Positions 7,673 through 15,890 of a DNA stretch of 29,827 bases are shown piece by piece. The stretch is from Bacteroidales bacterium. GTDB lineage: Bacteria > Bacteroidota > Bacteroidia > Bacteroidales > Muribaculaceae. A program made the position numbers and the translations under genes. Below the pieces are notes generated by a model, which ran no database searches, was not told the origin of the DNA, and was given only the letters and a program-made list of their open reading frames with translations. The DNA lies in contig DXXK01000023.1 of assembly GCA_019416425.1 (NCBI GenBank), positions 1 to 29,827 on the forward strand, given 5' to 3'. The stretch's first letter is position 1; every line of letters starts with the position of its first letter.

Positions 7673-8689
7673 TTACTTTAATAGTTTGCCGACGCGCCCT
7701 GCTACATTACCTGCCACACCACCTGCGACACTTCCGGCCCATGAGCCTCCTGTCATGGCGGTGTTGTTGATGGAGCGGTTATAGCTGCCCATACCACCTG
7801 CCTGAATAATCCAGCCCGCGACAGTCGGAATCGTGAAGTAGCCGATAATGCCGATAATCATGAACACTGTGTAAGCGGTGTTGCTCCCGTCAAGGTCAAC
7901 ATTCGGATTATTAGTCAGTTCCGAAATGTCGTTTTGGAGCATCAGAACTTGGATTTTCGCCAAAATAGTCGAAAAGAGGTCTGCGACCGGTAGCCATAGA
8001 TAGGTCTGAATATAGCGGCATATCCATTGGACGAGAGTATTCTGGAATCCGTCCCAGACTGATATTGCAAAGGAAATCGGTCCGAGTATAGCCAGCACTA
8101 TCAGGAAGAATGTCCTTATCGTGTCTATCGTGAGCGAGGCAGCCTGAAAGAGCATCTCCAACAATTCCCGGAAGAAATTCTGGATTGCCTTTTTCACTTT
8201 ATACATACCTCTCTCGATATACATCCCGGCGGCTGTTCCTATCTCAGTCACGCCCAACTCATCAATCTGCCTGTCAAACTCGGCGTCATCCACGAGGTAG
8301 GCGGTTGACGGGTCATTCATCATCTGTTCATACTCCAACCGGTCTTTTTCTTCCCGGTACTTTTTCATGTCAAGGGTCTGGCCTTCGAGCATCGAGGCTG
8401 TGCCTTGCACAATCGGCGACATTACGGAGTTTATGGTACCGAGTACGACCGTTGGAAAGAACATTATGCAGAATCCGATTACAAACGGACGAAGCAGCGG
8501 GAACACATCTATCGGTTCGGCTCTTGCCAGTGCCTGCCATATACGGTAGGCGACAAAGAATAACGCGCCTAAGCCGGCTATGCCCTGTGCCACTCCTGCC
8601 ATGTCGCCGCACAGAGGCATCATCTCATCGTAGAGCGACCGGAGTATGGAGTGGAGATTTGAGAAATCTATCGCGCAAAGCATAGGCAT
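7673..8689 (-). CDS. traJ: Conjugative transposon protein TraJ (VirB6-like)
   Basis: I take the ATG at 8689 (MPMLCAIDFSNLH), which is joined to the traI stop as TGATG; a GTG one codon earlier is possible. The 338-aa protein has several hydrophobic helices (for example GIAGLGALFFVAYRIWQALA, VIGFCIMFFPTVVLGTINSV, FFLIVLAILGPISFAISVWD, YTVFMIIGIIGYFTIPTVAG) and a Gly/Ala-rich C-terminus. This polytopic layout and its place match TraJ, the VirB6-like inner-membrane channel protein. Confidence 0.9.
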   Translation of the reverse strand: MPMLCAIDFSNLHSILRSLYDEMMPLCGDMAGVAQGIAGLGALFFVAYRIWQALARAEPIDVFPLLRPFVIGFCIMFFPTVVLGTINSVMSPIVQGTASMLEGQTLDMKKYREEKDRLEYEQMMNDPSTAYLVDDAEFDRQIDELGVTEIGTAAGMYIERGMYKVKKAIQNFFRELLEMLFQAASLTIDTIRTFFLIVLAILGPISFAISVWDGFQNTLVQWICRYIQTYLWLPVADLFSTILAKIQVLMLQNDISELTNNPNVDLDGSNTAYTVFMIIGIIGYFTIPTVAGWIIQAGGMGSYNRSINNTAMTGGSWAGSVAGGVAGNVAGRVGKLLK

Positions 8690-9327
8690 CACCAGTATTT
8701 TTCAGAGCCGTCGCCGTAAAGGTTCACAACTCTTTGTGTATCGGCTTTCTTCTTGGCGCGGAGATATGAAACGCTTATGTTCTTGTTGGTGAAATACGCG
8801 GTCAGGTTCTTCAGGCGTTTCATCTCCTTGTAGCAATCGTCCACCACATCCATGCGGTCTTTGTCGGTCATGCTCAGTGTCGTTATATTGACTACCTGCT
8901 TCAGATCGCCGAGGACGCCGTTGGCTTCTTCAAGAATCCGGGTGTATCCGGAGGCGATTGCCGAGAGTTCCGCGCTGGTGAAATTGGGGTCGGTCAGCAT
9001 CTTCTTGAAGTTGTTGACATAGTAGCCTGATATGTCGCCCAGCATCAGGACTGTCTGCTGCACCTTGCGGGCATCGCGGACAAGGTTATTTACCGATTGC
9101 AGGGCATCGTAATACTTTTTCGCCTGCTGATAAATCTTGACCGTCTCCTTGAAGTTGTTAATCATATTTTGAGCGGTCGTTGATTCCTGCACAAGTGATT
9201 TTGAGGAATTTACGATGGATTGGGCGATGTTCGACGGGTCTATGACCGTCCACTGGGCGTTTGCCCTACCCGTACCTAACAGTAGGCACAGGGCGATAAG
9301 GGGAAATAGAAATTTCAGTTGTTTCAT
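8689..9327 (-). CDS. traI: Conjugative transposon protein TraI (DUF4141, VirB5-like position)
   Basis: The start is the ATG at 9327 (MKQLKFLFPLIALCLLLGTG), which begins a clear signal peptide ending near ANA-Q; a TTG nine codons upstream would add a charged stretch in front of the signal and is unlikely. The 212-aa secreted protein is mostly helical, with QQAKKYYDALQSVNNLV and KQVVNITTLSMTDKDRM, matching TraI/DUF4141. By layout it corresponds to VirB5-type exported components. It overlaps traJ at TGATG. Confidence 0.88.
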   Translation of the reverse strand: MKQLKFLFPLIALCLLLGTGRANAQWTVIDPSNIAQSIVNSSKSLVQESTTAQNMINNFKETVKIYQQAKKYYDALQSVNNLVRDARKVQQTVLMLGDISGYYVNNFKKMLTDPNFTSAELSAIASGYTRILEEANGVLGDLKQVVNITTLSMTDKDRMDVVDDCYKEMKRLKNLTAYFTNKNISVSYLRAKKKADTQRVVNLYGDGSEKYW

Positions 9328-9383
9328 TTTGACTTTGGATTTTTGCTTTGGCAAAAGCCATAGCGATTATTGATTGTGTGGAT

Positions 9384-9743
9384 TCACTCGGTGAGGTGCA
9401 TTGAATAATCCTCAAAAGAGCCGTCTTTCCTCTTATAAGAATCATTCGGATAGATTGTGAGGAACGAACCGTCCGGATCCGGCAGGAGTTCTGTCCGTAT
9501 TCCACGTTTGAAAAAGTGGAATACATCGTTTTCCCTGTCGTAGTGAAGAGGATACATTTCCGATTTTTCTACTAACTCGGAATTATAGTTGGCTCCGAAG
9601 AAGATAAAGAAGCGGCCACCGTGTTCCGATATTTCAATATCGTGAGGCGCGCCCTCACAGCTTTCCCATTCACCGAGAAGCTGAAAACGAGGGTCAGCAA
9701 TCAACCGACCTTTGGTTTGAAGGGGCATTTCTGTTTTAATCAT
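9384..9743 (-). CDS. Tra-operon accessory protein, DUF3876-like (tentative)
   Basis: This 119-aa protein has no signal peptide or membrane segment, so it is probably cytoplasmic. It reads as a small beta-rich domain: LLGEWESCEGAPHDIEISEH, GGRFFIFFGANYNSE, then LTIYPNDSYKRKDGSFEDY. The G-x-W start followed by short strands resembles the DUF3876 proteins encoded between traG and traI in other Bacteroides elements; this is from memory and by eye only. It follows a 44-aa membrane-protein gene after 10 bases and precedes traI by 56 bases. The function is unknown. Confidence 0.65.
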   Translation of the reverse strand: MIKTEMPLQTKGRLIADPRFQLLGEWESCEGAPHDIEISEHGGRFFIFFGANYNSELVEKSEMYPLHYDRENDVFHFFKRGIRTELLPDPDGSFLTIYPNDSYKRKDGSFEDYSMHLTE

Positions 9744-9753
9744 ATTTTTGTGG

Positions 9754-9888
9754 TTATCTGATTTTGGAGACCATGCCTCCGATTATTCTCACTCCGATGT
9801 AAAGCAGGAGCAAGGGGAAGGTAATAGCGGCGATGAAGGCGACTGCCATACTCGCCAGTATCACCCAAAGCACATAGAGGACTTTCAT
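9754..9888 (-). CDS. 44-aa hydrophobic protein at the traH position
   Basis: A short frame of 44 codons begins at the ATG at 9888 (MKVLYVLWVILASMAVAFIA) and ends at TAA 9754. Almost the whole protein is a membrane segment, with a short basic tail (GGMVSKIR). Its ATG overlaps the TGA of the next upstream small gene (ATGA at 9885-9888), the same coupling used by certain tra genes around it. The place between traG and traI corresponds to traH, but I cannot claim homology. It is small enough to be missed by automatic annotation. Confidence 0.6.
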   Translation of the reverse strand: MKVLYVLWVILASMAVAFIAAITFPLLLLYIGVRIIGGMVSKIR

Positions 9889-10073
9889 AGCGGCATCCAT
9901 TGGGAGAGGTGGTTAAGAATGTTTGTAATCACATCCTCCACAAAGGGTCTGGCATACTGGACAGCTTTGTAAGCCCCTACGAATACGGCAGACAGAACAG
10001 CTATCCCGGCGAGAAAAAGGATTGTGCCTGTCAACACTCCGAGTATCGGGTGGAAGACTTTGGGTATCTTCAT
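9885..10073 (-). CDS. 62-aa single-pass membrane protein at the traH position
   Basis: The 62-aa frame starts at an ATG that overlaps the traG stop (ATGA at 10070-10073) and ends overlapping the start of the 44-aa gene. It has one long hydrophobic segment (GVLTGTILFLAGIAVLSAVF) followed by an amphipathic tail (YARPFVEDVITNILNHLSQW). The tight coupling on both sides argues that it is translated. It may be a small inner-membrane accessory of the TraG/TraF complex; that role is inference. Confidence 0.68.
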   Translation of the reverse strand: MKIPKVFHPILGVLTGTILFLAGIAVLSAVFVGAYKAVQYARPFVEDVITNILNHLSQWMPL

Positions 10074-12577
10074 ACGGCATCCTCCCTTCTCTCATTGGCG
10101 AGCATCTTTATGGCAGCCTCTACGCTACCACCGAGTTGTGCAGCTTTGTTCAGTACCTGAATCTTCTCCGTCTCCTCGGTGGTGTAGCAGAGATATTCCT
10201 CAGTAGATACCTCCGTGGCATAGACAGCAGACTGAGTACCGCCGAGTCCGATCCAGACTTCTTTATAAAGCCGGTTAGGATTGTTAGCCATATTGATGCT
10301 GAGTATCTGAGCCTTCTCCTTGTCGGTCAGACCTAACAACTCCTGTATCTGGTCAAAGCGGTTCATATACTTTCTCTGGTCGAGAAGTATCTTGCAGTCG
10401 GAGTTGTTGATTATGGTCTCCTTCACAATCGGCGACGATATAATGTCGTCAACCTCCTGCGTCACAACCACAGCCTCCCCGAAATATTTGCGGACGGTCT
10501 TGAACATATATTTCAGATACTCAGCCATATTCGCCGAAGAAAGAGCCTTCCACGCTTCTTCCACCACCATCATCTTGCGGATACCCTTTAACCGTCTCAT
10601 TTTGTTGATGAAAGCCTCCATAATGATGATAGTGACCACAGGGAATAATTCTTTGTTATCCTTCACGGCATCAATTTCAAAGACCACAAACCGCTTGTTG
10701 AGCAGGTCAATGTTTTCTTTAGAATTGAGAAGGAAATCATACCGGCCTCCGTGATAATACTGGCGCAGGGTTGTCAGGAAATTATCTACATCGAAATCCT
10801 GTTTGTAGATGGGAATAGGACGCTGTGCCATTTCAGCACGGTATTCATCGCGCATAAACTCGTAAAACGAGTTGAAACACGGCACGATACTCCTGTCAGA
10901 CCTCATCCTGTCAAGGAACATAGACAACGCAGAGCCAAGTTCGCCGCTTTCCGTTTTGGTAACTCTGTCGTCCTCTGACTTCCAGAGCGTAAGGAGCAGC
11001 GTCTTGATAGAGTCTTTCTTCTCCACATCGAAAACACCGTCGTCCGTGTAAAATGGATTGAAAGATATTGGGTTATCGTCCGTGTAGGTGTAATAGATAC
11101 CGTCCTCGCCGTGGGTACGGTTGTGGATAAGATTGCACAAACCTTCATAAGAGTTGCCGGTATCTATCAGCAGAATATGGGTGTTTTGCTCGTAATACTG
11201 GCGCACGAGGTGGTTGGTGAAGAATGACTTTCCGCTACCTGACGGCCCAAGTATGAACTTGTTGCGGTTAGTGGTGATACCACGCTTCATCGGCTCGTCT
11301 GATATGTCAAGGTGGAGAGGTTTACCTGTCAGTCTATCGACCATCTTTATTCCGAAAGGAGATAACGATGAACGATAATTTGTCTCGGCAGTGAAGAAAC
11401 AGGCGGCAGGCTCAATGAACGTGTAGAACGATTCTTCGGCAGGAAAATCAGCCTCATTGCCCGGCATTGCCGACCAATACAGTGTCGGGCAGTCGATTGT
11501 GTTGTGCCGGGGCATACAACCCATTGTCGCCAACTGGCCGCCGACATCGTTCTTGATGCGCCGCAGTTCCTCGGTGTCATCGCTCCATGCCATAACATTG
11601 AAATGGGCCCGGACTGAGGTCAGTCCGTAAGAATGTGCCTCGTTGAGATAGCGGTCAATCCATTCCTTGTTGATAGAGTTAGAGCGGGAGTAGCGGCTCA
11701 ACGAGTTCATATTGCGGGCTGTTTTCTCGAACTTTGCCAAGTTCTCGTCGTGGTCGTCAATCAGGATGTACTGATTGTAGATGTGGTTGCATGGCAACAG
11801 CAACCCGACTGGCGACGCAAACGAAAGGCGGCAGTCGCTCCGGTCAGTCGATAAACGCTCATATCGGTTGTCGGTGCTGACTTTTGCAGGAAGATCATCT
11901 GTGTCCGATAACGTGTGCAGACACAGCATTTTGTCGCCGATGCGCATCTGTCGTGCGGATAGGTCAATGTCTTCCAGACAATTTACATTGTCCATAGTGA
12001 GCGACATATACTTTTCAATCAGCCCGGACTCTTTTTCGGTGCCGACCAGTTCATCATCTGTCAGGCGGCGCAACTTGATATAGCCGGTGTCGTTGATGAT
12101 ACGCTCGAACTGCTCAACTGATTCCATGAACTTAACCACCATCTCATGATTCAGCTCTTTTGGGGTCAGACGCCCTCGGCAGAGCGTTGAGAAGTTGCTC
12201 TGCTGACGCGCACGTTCCTTTGTTGTCTTGGTAAGGAAGAGGTAGCACTTGTGCGAGAGATACGGGCGCTCATTGAAGTGGCGTTCAAAGCTTCTATCCA
12301 AGAATGAGAGGTCATCCTTCTGCAATTCCGGTTTGTAGCGTTCACTGATGAACCAGTCCTGTTTATGCACCACCGAGTAATGCGGCAGAACCTTGATAGC
12401 CTTGCACCATGCACCGTGCATGGCTTCATACTCCTGAGAGGTGACAGTGAACAGCTCAGGCAGGGCAACCTCGAAAGCGACGGTAATGTCGGCATCCTTC
12501 GATATGATGCAGCCGTGTTCGACGGCGAGAAGCGGCAGCTTTGTCTCCAGCGTTGTGGCTTTTAATGTATTTCTCAT
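10070..12577 (-). CDS. traG: TraG, VirB4-type conjugation ATPase
   Basis: This 835-aa protein is the largest of the operon and has the layout of VirB4/TraG ATPases. The N-terminal half is the family-specific domain; the C-terminal half is a P-loop ATPase with Walker A GPSGSGKS (residues 444-451), Walker B MMVVEEAW (E673/E674) and a later LLDQRKYMNRF segment. It powers assembly and DNA or protein transport through the mating channel at the inner membrane. Its start overlaps traF by four bases (ATGA at 12574-12577) and its stop overlaps a 62-aa membrane-protein gene. Length is normal for the family. Confidence 0.96.
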   Translation of the reverse strand: MRNTLKATTLETKLPLLAVEHGCIISKDADITVAFEVALPELFTVTSQEYEAMHGAWCKAIKVLPHYSVVHKQDWFISERYKPELQKDDLSFLDRSFERHFNERPYLSHKCYLFLTKTTKERARQQSNFSTLCRGRLTPKELNHEMVVKFMESVEQFERIINDTGYIKLRRLTDDELVGTEKESGLIEKYMSLTMDNVNCLEDIDLSARQMRIGDKMLCLHTLSDTDDLPAKVSTDNRYERLSTDRSDCRLSFASPVGLLLPCNHIYNQYILIDDHDENLAKFEKTARNMNSLSRYSRSNSINKEWIDRYLNEAHSYGLTSVRAHFNVMAWSDDTEELRRIKNDVGGQLATMGCMPRHNTIDCPTLYWSAMPGNEADFPAEESFYTFIEPAACFFTAETNYRSSLSPFGIKMVDRLTGKPLHLDISDEPMKRGITTNRNKFILGPSGSGKSFFTNHLVRQYYEQNTHILLIDTGNSYEGLCNLIHNRTHGEDGIYYTYTDDNPISFNPFYTDDGVFDVEKKDSIKTLLLTLWKSEDDRVTKTESGELGSALSMFLDRMRSDRSIVPCFNSFYEFMRDEYRAEMAQRPIPIYKQDFDVDNFLTTLRQYYHGGRYDFLLNSKENIDLLNKRFVVFEIDAVKDNKELFPVVTIIIMEAFINKMRRLKGIRKMMVVEEAWKALSSANMAEYLKYMFKTVRKYFGEAVVVTQEVDDIISSPIVKETIINNSDCKILLDQRKYMNRFDQIQELLGLTDKEKAQILSINMANNPNRLYKEVWIGLGGTQSAVYATEVSTEEYLCYTTEETEKIQVLNKAAQLGGSVEAAIKMLANERREDAV

Positions 12578-12894
12578 TGTTTTCGTACTCTGATTAGGCG
12601 GTTCAGGCGCAGACGGTTGATGATATACCGGGGATGATATTTCACAGCCGAGAGTTTCATCAGACCGTATTCGCCATATTTTGCATTAAGATGGAAGGTG
12701 AGCCAGACAAGGGCTGAGGCGGCAGTGACGCCGAACCCGATGCAGATCCATTGGGATATGCCCGCGATATACATGATGACGAACACCACGAACAGGGCGA
12801 GCAGTCCGCCTGCGAAGATGAACAGGTACTGCGCCTTCAGACCCTTGTACTCCACCGACCGTCCTATGCCTTTGTTGATAGCATACTCGGCCAT
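12574..12894 (-). CDS. traF: Conjugative transposon protein TraF (DUF4133, VirB3-like)
   Basis: I use the ATG at 12894 (MAEYAINKGIGR); the frame opens two codons earlier at a TTG. The 106-aa protein has two neighbouring membrane segments (YLFIFAGGLLALFVVFVIMY and WICIGFGVTAASALVWLTFH) and a basic C-terminus (RLRLNRLIRVRKQ). This is the TraF/DUF4133 pattern, equivalent to VirB3, which works beside the VirB4 ATPase encoded next to it. It is 6 bases after traE and overlaps traG by four. Confidence 0.9.
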   Translation of the reverse strand: MAEYAINKGIGRSVEYKGLKAQYLFIFAGGLLALFVVFVIMYIAGISQWICIGFGVTAASALVWLTFHLNAKYGEYGLMKLSAVKYHPRYIINRLRLNRLIRVRKQ

Positions 12895-12900
12895 AGACAA

Positions 12901-13242
12901 TTAGAGGAAGAACGAGCGTAGGATTGTGGCTGCCACGATAAGGAAGATACACGCCCCGAACCACGACGCTGCGGTCTTGCTGGTGTCGGGGTCGCCGCTC
13001 GACCACTTGGAATAGACCTTGATGCCACCGATAAGGCCCACCACGGCGCCGATGGCATACACCAGTTTGGTGCCGGGGTCGAAATACGAGGTCACCATAG
13101 ATGTCGCCTCGTTGATGCCCGCCATGCCGTTACCGGCGGCGGCAGCCCTCAGTCCGCCGAGAAATCCGGCGAGGATTGCCACCATAAGGCGGCATTTGAA
13201 AATCAGATACCTGTTTTTGAGATTCTTGATTGTTTCTTTCAT
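12901..13242 (-). CDS. traE: Conjugative transposon protein TraE (DUF4134, VirB2-like)
   Basis: The start is the ATG at 13242 (MKETIKNLKN); the frame runs further upstream but through the intergenic hairpin. The 113-aa protein has a basic N-terminus, then a hydrophobic segment, GNGMAGINEATSMVTSYFDP, and two hydrophobic helices (KLVYAIGAVVGLIGGIKVYS and FGACIFLIVAATILRSFFL). This matches TraE/DUF4134, the pilin-like VirB2 equivalent. It is preceded by a 133-bp gap with stem-loops, unlike the very short gaps elsewhere in the operon. Confidence 0.9.
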   Translation of the reverse strand: MKETIKNLKNRYLIFKCRLMVAILAGFLGGLRAAAAGNGMAGINEATSMVTSYFDPGTKLVYAIGAVVGLIGGIKVYSKWSSGDPDTSKTAASWFGACIFLIVAATILRSFFL

Positions 13243-13273
13243 GCTTTTTGTTTCAGTTTTTTGAAGCACAGAC

Positions 13274-13303
13274 AGCCCCCGACAGCTCCACAGTCGGGAG
13301 CTG
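13274..13303 (-). promoter_or_regulatory. Two competing stem-loops in the traD-traE gap
   Basis: On the minus-strand RNA, arms at 13293-13302 and 13274-13283 form a 10-bp stem with one G-U pair and a 9-base loop. An overlapping 7-bp perfect stem (13283-13289 with 13297-13303) excludes the first. No T run follows, so this is not a typical terminator. It could be an RNA processing, stability or attenuation element in front of the pilin-like gene. The rest of the 133-bp gap (13243-13375) holds nothing else clear except a small GTCC/GGAC hairpin. Confidence 0.5.
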
Positions 13304-13375
13304 CCCACACTTCGGGTTAAGGAAATTGTGTTTGGGATTTTTGTCCTTTCGGACGCGGATTAGTGGTTTTGCCGG

Positions 13376-14215
13376 TTATTTCAATAAATCGGCAGGGTCA
13401 AAATCATCTATGTTTTTAGCGATTTTAAACGTAGGGACGTTATCCTTCCCAGAGGGATTTTTAACGGGTCGGGCTTTCTTTGCCTTTCCGTCAGGCTTCC
13501 GGGCCTGTCTGTCGGCGATGTTCTCCCGGAGCAGTTCAGTCATACAGGACTGTATTCCCTTATAGATTTCCTCGTATGACATAAGACCTTCCATAAGGTT
13601 GGTGTCCATGAGAGGTTCAAGCACCTTTCCGGCGTTTGCCTTATCTTCGGGAGTGGCATCTGGATTGACGGCTGTACTGATGGATTCCTCAATATCCTCC
13701 ATCGTAGCCCCTGTCGCTGACGGAGCCGAAACGGTGTCCGGCTCCACATCCTCGATGCGGACATCATCAAACGCCGATCTCTCCTGTTCCGGTGTCATGC
13801 GCGCGTTTTTCACTGGTTGTTCAGGCATCGGAGGATTGTCATCCCGAACCTCATTACCGCTTGCGGCGGTTGTCGTCGCCGAGGCTTCATCTCCGAATTC
13901 AACATCTTTCAGATGCACATCACCCAGTATTGTCAGTTTTATGCGGCTTATGTTACGGTCAAAAGCGTTGTCAACAAGGCGGTCTATGCGCGATTCAAAT
14001 TCTTCATCTATGTTGAACTTGCTTTTGCCTACCAACGACCGTAGTGCCGGGCTGTCTGGCACAGGTGCCGGAGGCGGTTCCTCTGCGGGAGCGTTTTCAG
14101 GTGGTTTGTCTGCCGGAGGCCGCATCTTTCTGTTACGGTCAAGCAGGAGGTAAGCCAGAAAGCCGATGTTTGAGAGAGCCACCACACCGAGCAGGAAAAG
14201 CGATGTGCCTGTCAT
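13376..14215 (-). CDS. traD: Conjugative transposon protein TraD
   Basis: This 279-aa protein has one N-terminal membrane segment (SLFLLGVVALSNIGFLAYLL), then a Pro/Glu-rich linker (PPADKPPENAPAEEPPPAPV) and a mainly acidic cytoplasmic body with SRIDRLVDNAFDRN and a C-terminal part (SYEEIYKGIQSCMTELLREN) that ends in a basic stretch and FDPADLLK. Position between traC and traE, overlapping traC by four bases (ATGA at 14212-14215), supports the TraD name. The family has no defined activity. It should not be confused with the F-plasmid TraD coupling protein; that role is played here by MobC. Confidence 0.78.
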   Translation of the reverse strand: MTGTSLFLLGVVALSNIGFLAYLLLDRNRKMRPPADKPPENAPAEEPPPAPVPDSPALRSLVGKSKFNIDEEFESRIDRLVDNAFDRNISRIKLTILGDVHLKDVEFGDEASATTTAASGNEVRDDNPPMPEQPVKNARMTPEQERSAFDDVRIEDVEPDTVSAPSATGATMEDIEESISTAVNPDATPEDKANAGKVLEPLMDTNLMEGLMSYEEIYKGIQSCMTELLRENIADRQARKPDGKAKKARPVKNPSGKDNVPTFKIAKNIDDFDPADLLK

Positions 14216-14526
14216 AGCTCCACGGTTTTCTCCCCCAGCGAGGACAGTTCGTTGATTACATCCCGGTTCTCAACAAGGTGTCGGACAAGGATGTTGGTGA
14301 CGTAGGCACCGATTGTCAGACCCTCGACATCGTAGAGGGATACCAGTTTGGAGAGTTTGTTTACCAGCTCACGGGGAACGAATATCCCCTTGCGCGCCCC
14401 GACATTCGACGGAGCCAGATAGTTGTCCGAATATGCCCTGACCTTCTTGTTGTCCGGGGCTATGGTCGGTTCCGCACCCTTCATCTTGTTGCAGGTACGG
14501 AGGTCACAGAATTTTGTATGTACCAT
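14212..14526 (-). CDS. traC: TraC-type DUF3408 protein, ribbon-helix-helix-like
   Basis: The 104-aa product ends in a segment with a strand then two helices (KGIFVPRELVNKLSKLVSLY then TIGAYVTNILVRHLVENRDV), the pattern of a ribbon-helix-helix DNA-binding domain and of the DUF3408 proteins encoded behind traA in Bacteroides elements. The Cys/Lys-rich start may not be translated; a second Met at codon 15 (MKGAEPTIAP) is an equally good start. The gene lies 3 bases after traB. DNA binding and autoregulation or partition are inferred from the fold only. Confidence 0.72.
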   Translation of the reverse strand: MVHTKFCDLRTCNKMKGAEPTIAPDNKKVRAYSDNYLAPSNVGARKGIFVPRELVNKLSKLVSLYDVEGLTIGAYVTNILVRHLVENRDVINELSSLGEKTVEL

Positions 14527-14529
14527 TTC

Positions 14530-14976
14530 TTATAGGATTTTTGAGGGGCATTTCTTGGATATGCCCCGAATGATGGGAAAATATTTCCTGAAATGTTCAG
14601 TAAGCACCTTATCTATATAGGTGGAGATATTGGCTTCCTCGTCCAGCATACCGAGTATGCCGAGAATCATGGAGAGATGCCGCTCCCTGATGAAAACCTG
14701 CCTGCCGTTGCGCGACACCCTGCGGAACCTGCCGTCGGCGATGAATGTCTTGATGAAGTCGATCTCATCTGCGGTCATGTTGAGTTCAGAATATCTCGCC
14801 TCCCGTTCAGCATCGTAATCATCATACGTTTCGGGGGCAGCACTTACATATTCTTCCTTTCGAGATGCGCTTGGTGTCTGACTGTCTGCCGCCGTGTGAT
14901 ATGTCGGCACGGACGAAGCCCTTACCGATTCGATGAAGCCGTCGGCATCAAAATCATCGTTCTTTTTCTTTGCCAT
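14530..14976 (-). CDS. traB: TraB-type DUF3408 protein, ribbon-helix-helix-like
   Basis: This 148-aa protein has a disordered acidic N-terminus (KKKNDDFDADGF, YDDYDAEREARYSE) and a C-terminal domain where RQVFIRERHLSMILGILGML is followed by NISTYIDKVLTEHFRKYFPI. That strand-helix-helix layout parallels the next gene, so the two are probably paralogues of the DUF3408 group. A small DNA-binding partner directly downstream of a ParA-type ATPase is the usual arrangement of partition cassettes. It is 4 bases after traA. The letter name is by position. Confidence 0.72.
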   Translation of the reverse strand: MAKKKNDDFDADGFIESVRASSVPTYHTAADSQTPSASRKEEYVSAAPETYDDYDAEREARYSELNMTADEIDFIKTFIADGRFRRVSRNGRQVFIRERHLSMILGILGMLDEEANISTYIDKVLTEHFRKYFPIIRGISKKCPSKIL

Positions 14977-14980
14977 ACGC

Positions 14981-15739
14981 CTAAACCTGAATTATGGAAC
15001 GGATTTCCTTCACCAGTTCTTCAAGGTTGGAGCCTTTCAGAAGGCGCTTGTCGGGAGGGAGCATCGTGGAGCGGAATATCGCCCCGTTGCCGGTCTCCAT
15101 ACCGTCCTTCTCAAACTTGCTGCTTTTTACAAGAACGGTGTCGAGGGAGCTTAGTCCGAGTTTCTCCATATAGTTGTCGATTATCTCGCACAGGCGGGGC
15201 TTGTCGCGTGAATTGACCTTGTTCCAGACAAGGCGCATCTCCCGGATGCTTGACTGGCCGGTTGTAATCATCCGGTTATAGACATTGTTGGCGAATGATA
15301 TTGAACTTGCCATTTCCCCCGTCTCGGTCGTTATCGGCACGAAGATGTAATGCATCTTGGCGATGAGGCTTACAATATCACGGTTGTTTATGGTTCCCGT
15401 GATGTCGAAGAACACCACTCTTGGATTGTTCCCAGCCTTGATAAAATCCTCCGCCACTTTCACTGCGTCGCCCGGCGAGGTCATAAGGATTTGATAAGGC
15501 TTGATTTTGTGGGTAAGGTAGAATTTGTGCATGATGCGCTTGAGACGGGGATTCTCGTTTGTCACCAGCAGGTCATGTTCCCGATAGACATTCATCGAGT
15601 GCTGTGTGTTGTCGCAGTCTATGACCGCGACTTCCACCCCTTCGACGTAGCGGAGATAACTCGCCACAAGAGCAGTCAGGGTGGACTTGCCCGCGCCACC
15701 CTTCTGGGTAGCGAAGGCGACATAGATAGTGTCGCTCAT
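14981..15739 (-). CDS. traA: TraA, ParA/MinD-type ATPase
   Basis: The 252-aa protein has a deviant Walker A (KGGAGKST, residues 13-20, with the signature lysine K13) right at the N-terminus, a switch segment VIDCDNTQHS and a later VVFFDITGTINNRD. This is a short ParA without an N-terminal DNA-binding domain, as in type Ib partition ATPases. In Bacteroides conjugative transposons this gene opens the tra operon as traA. It is followed by two small DUF3408 genes and preceded by a 60-bp repeat array. Possible roles are positioning of the excised circle or of the transfer machinery. Confidence 0.9.
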   Translation of the reverse strand: MSDTIYVAFATQKGGAGKSTLTALVASYLRYVEGVEVAVIDCDNTQHSMNVYREHDLLVTNENPRLKRIMHKFYLTHKIKPYQILMTSPGDAVKVAEDFIKAGNNPRVVFFDITGTINNRDIVSLIAKMHYIFVPITTETGEMASSISFANNVYNRMITTGQSSIREMRLVWNKVNSRDKPRLCEIIDNYMEKLGLSSLDTVLVKSSKFEKDGMETGNGAIFRSTMLPPDKRLLKGSNLEELVKEIRSIIQV

Positions 15740-15796
15740 AATTGGATGGGATTAAATTTGTGAATTGATTTGATATGGTGTAGCCACCATAGCGCG

Positions 15797-15868
15797 CCCG
15801 GCTTGATAGCCGTGTCCGGGTCACGCTGCCCCCGTATCCGTGAATCGGCTTGTTTACAGACGGGGGCA
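15797..15868 (-). promoter_or_regulatory. Stem-loops in the traA leader
   Basis: A perfect 9-bp inverted repeat (TGCCCCCGT at 15827-15835, ACGGGGGCA at 15860-15868, 24-base spacer) lies beside a second one (CCCGG at 15797-15801 with CCGGG at 15816-15820, containing an inner GGCT/AGCC stem). Both are GC-rich in an otherwise AT-rich region and would be in the 5' leader of the tra transcript if the promoter lies further upstream. Confidence 0.45.
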
Positions 15869-15890
15869 TTAGAATGTTTGTTTGAATGTT

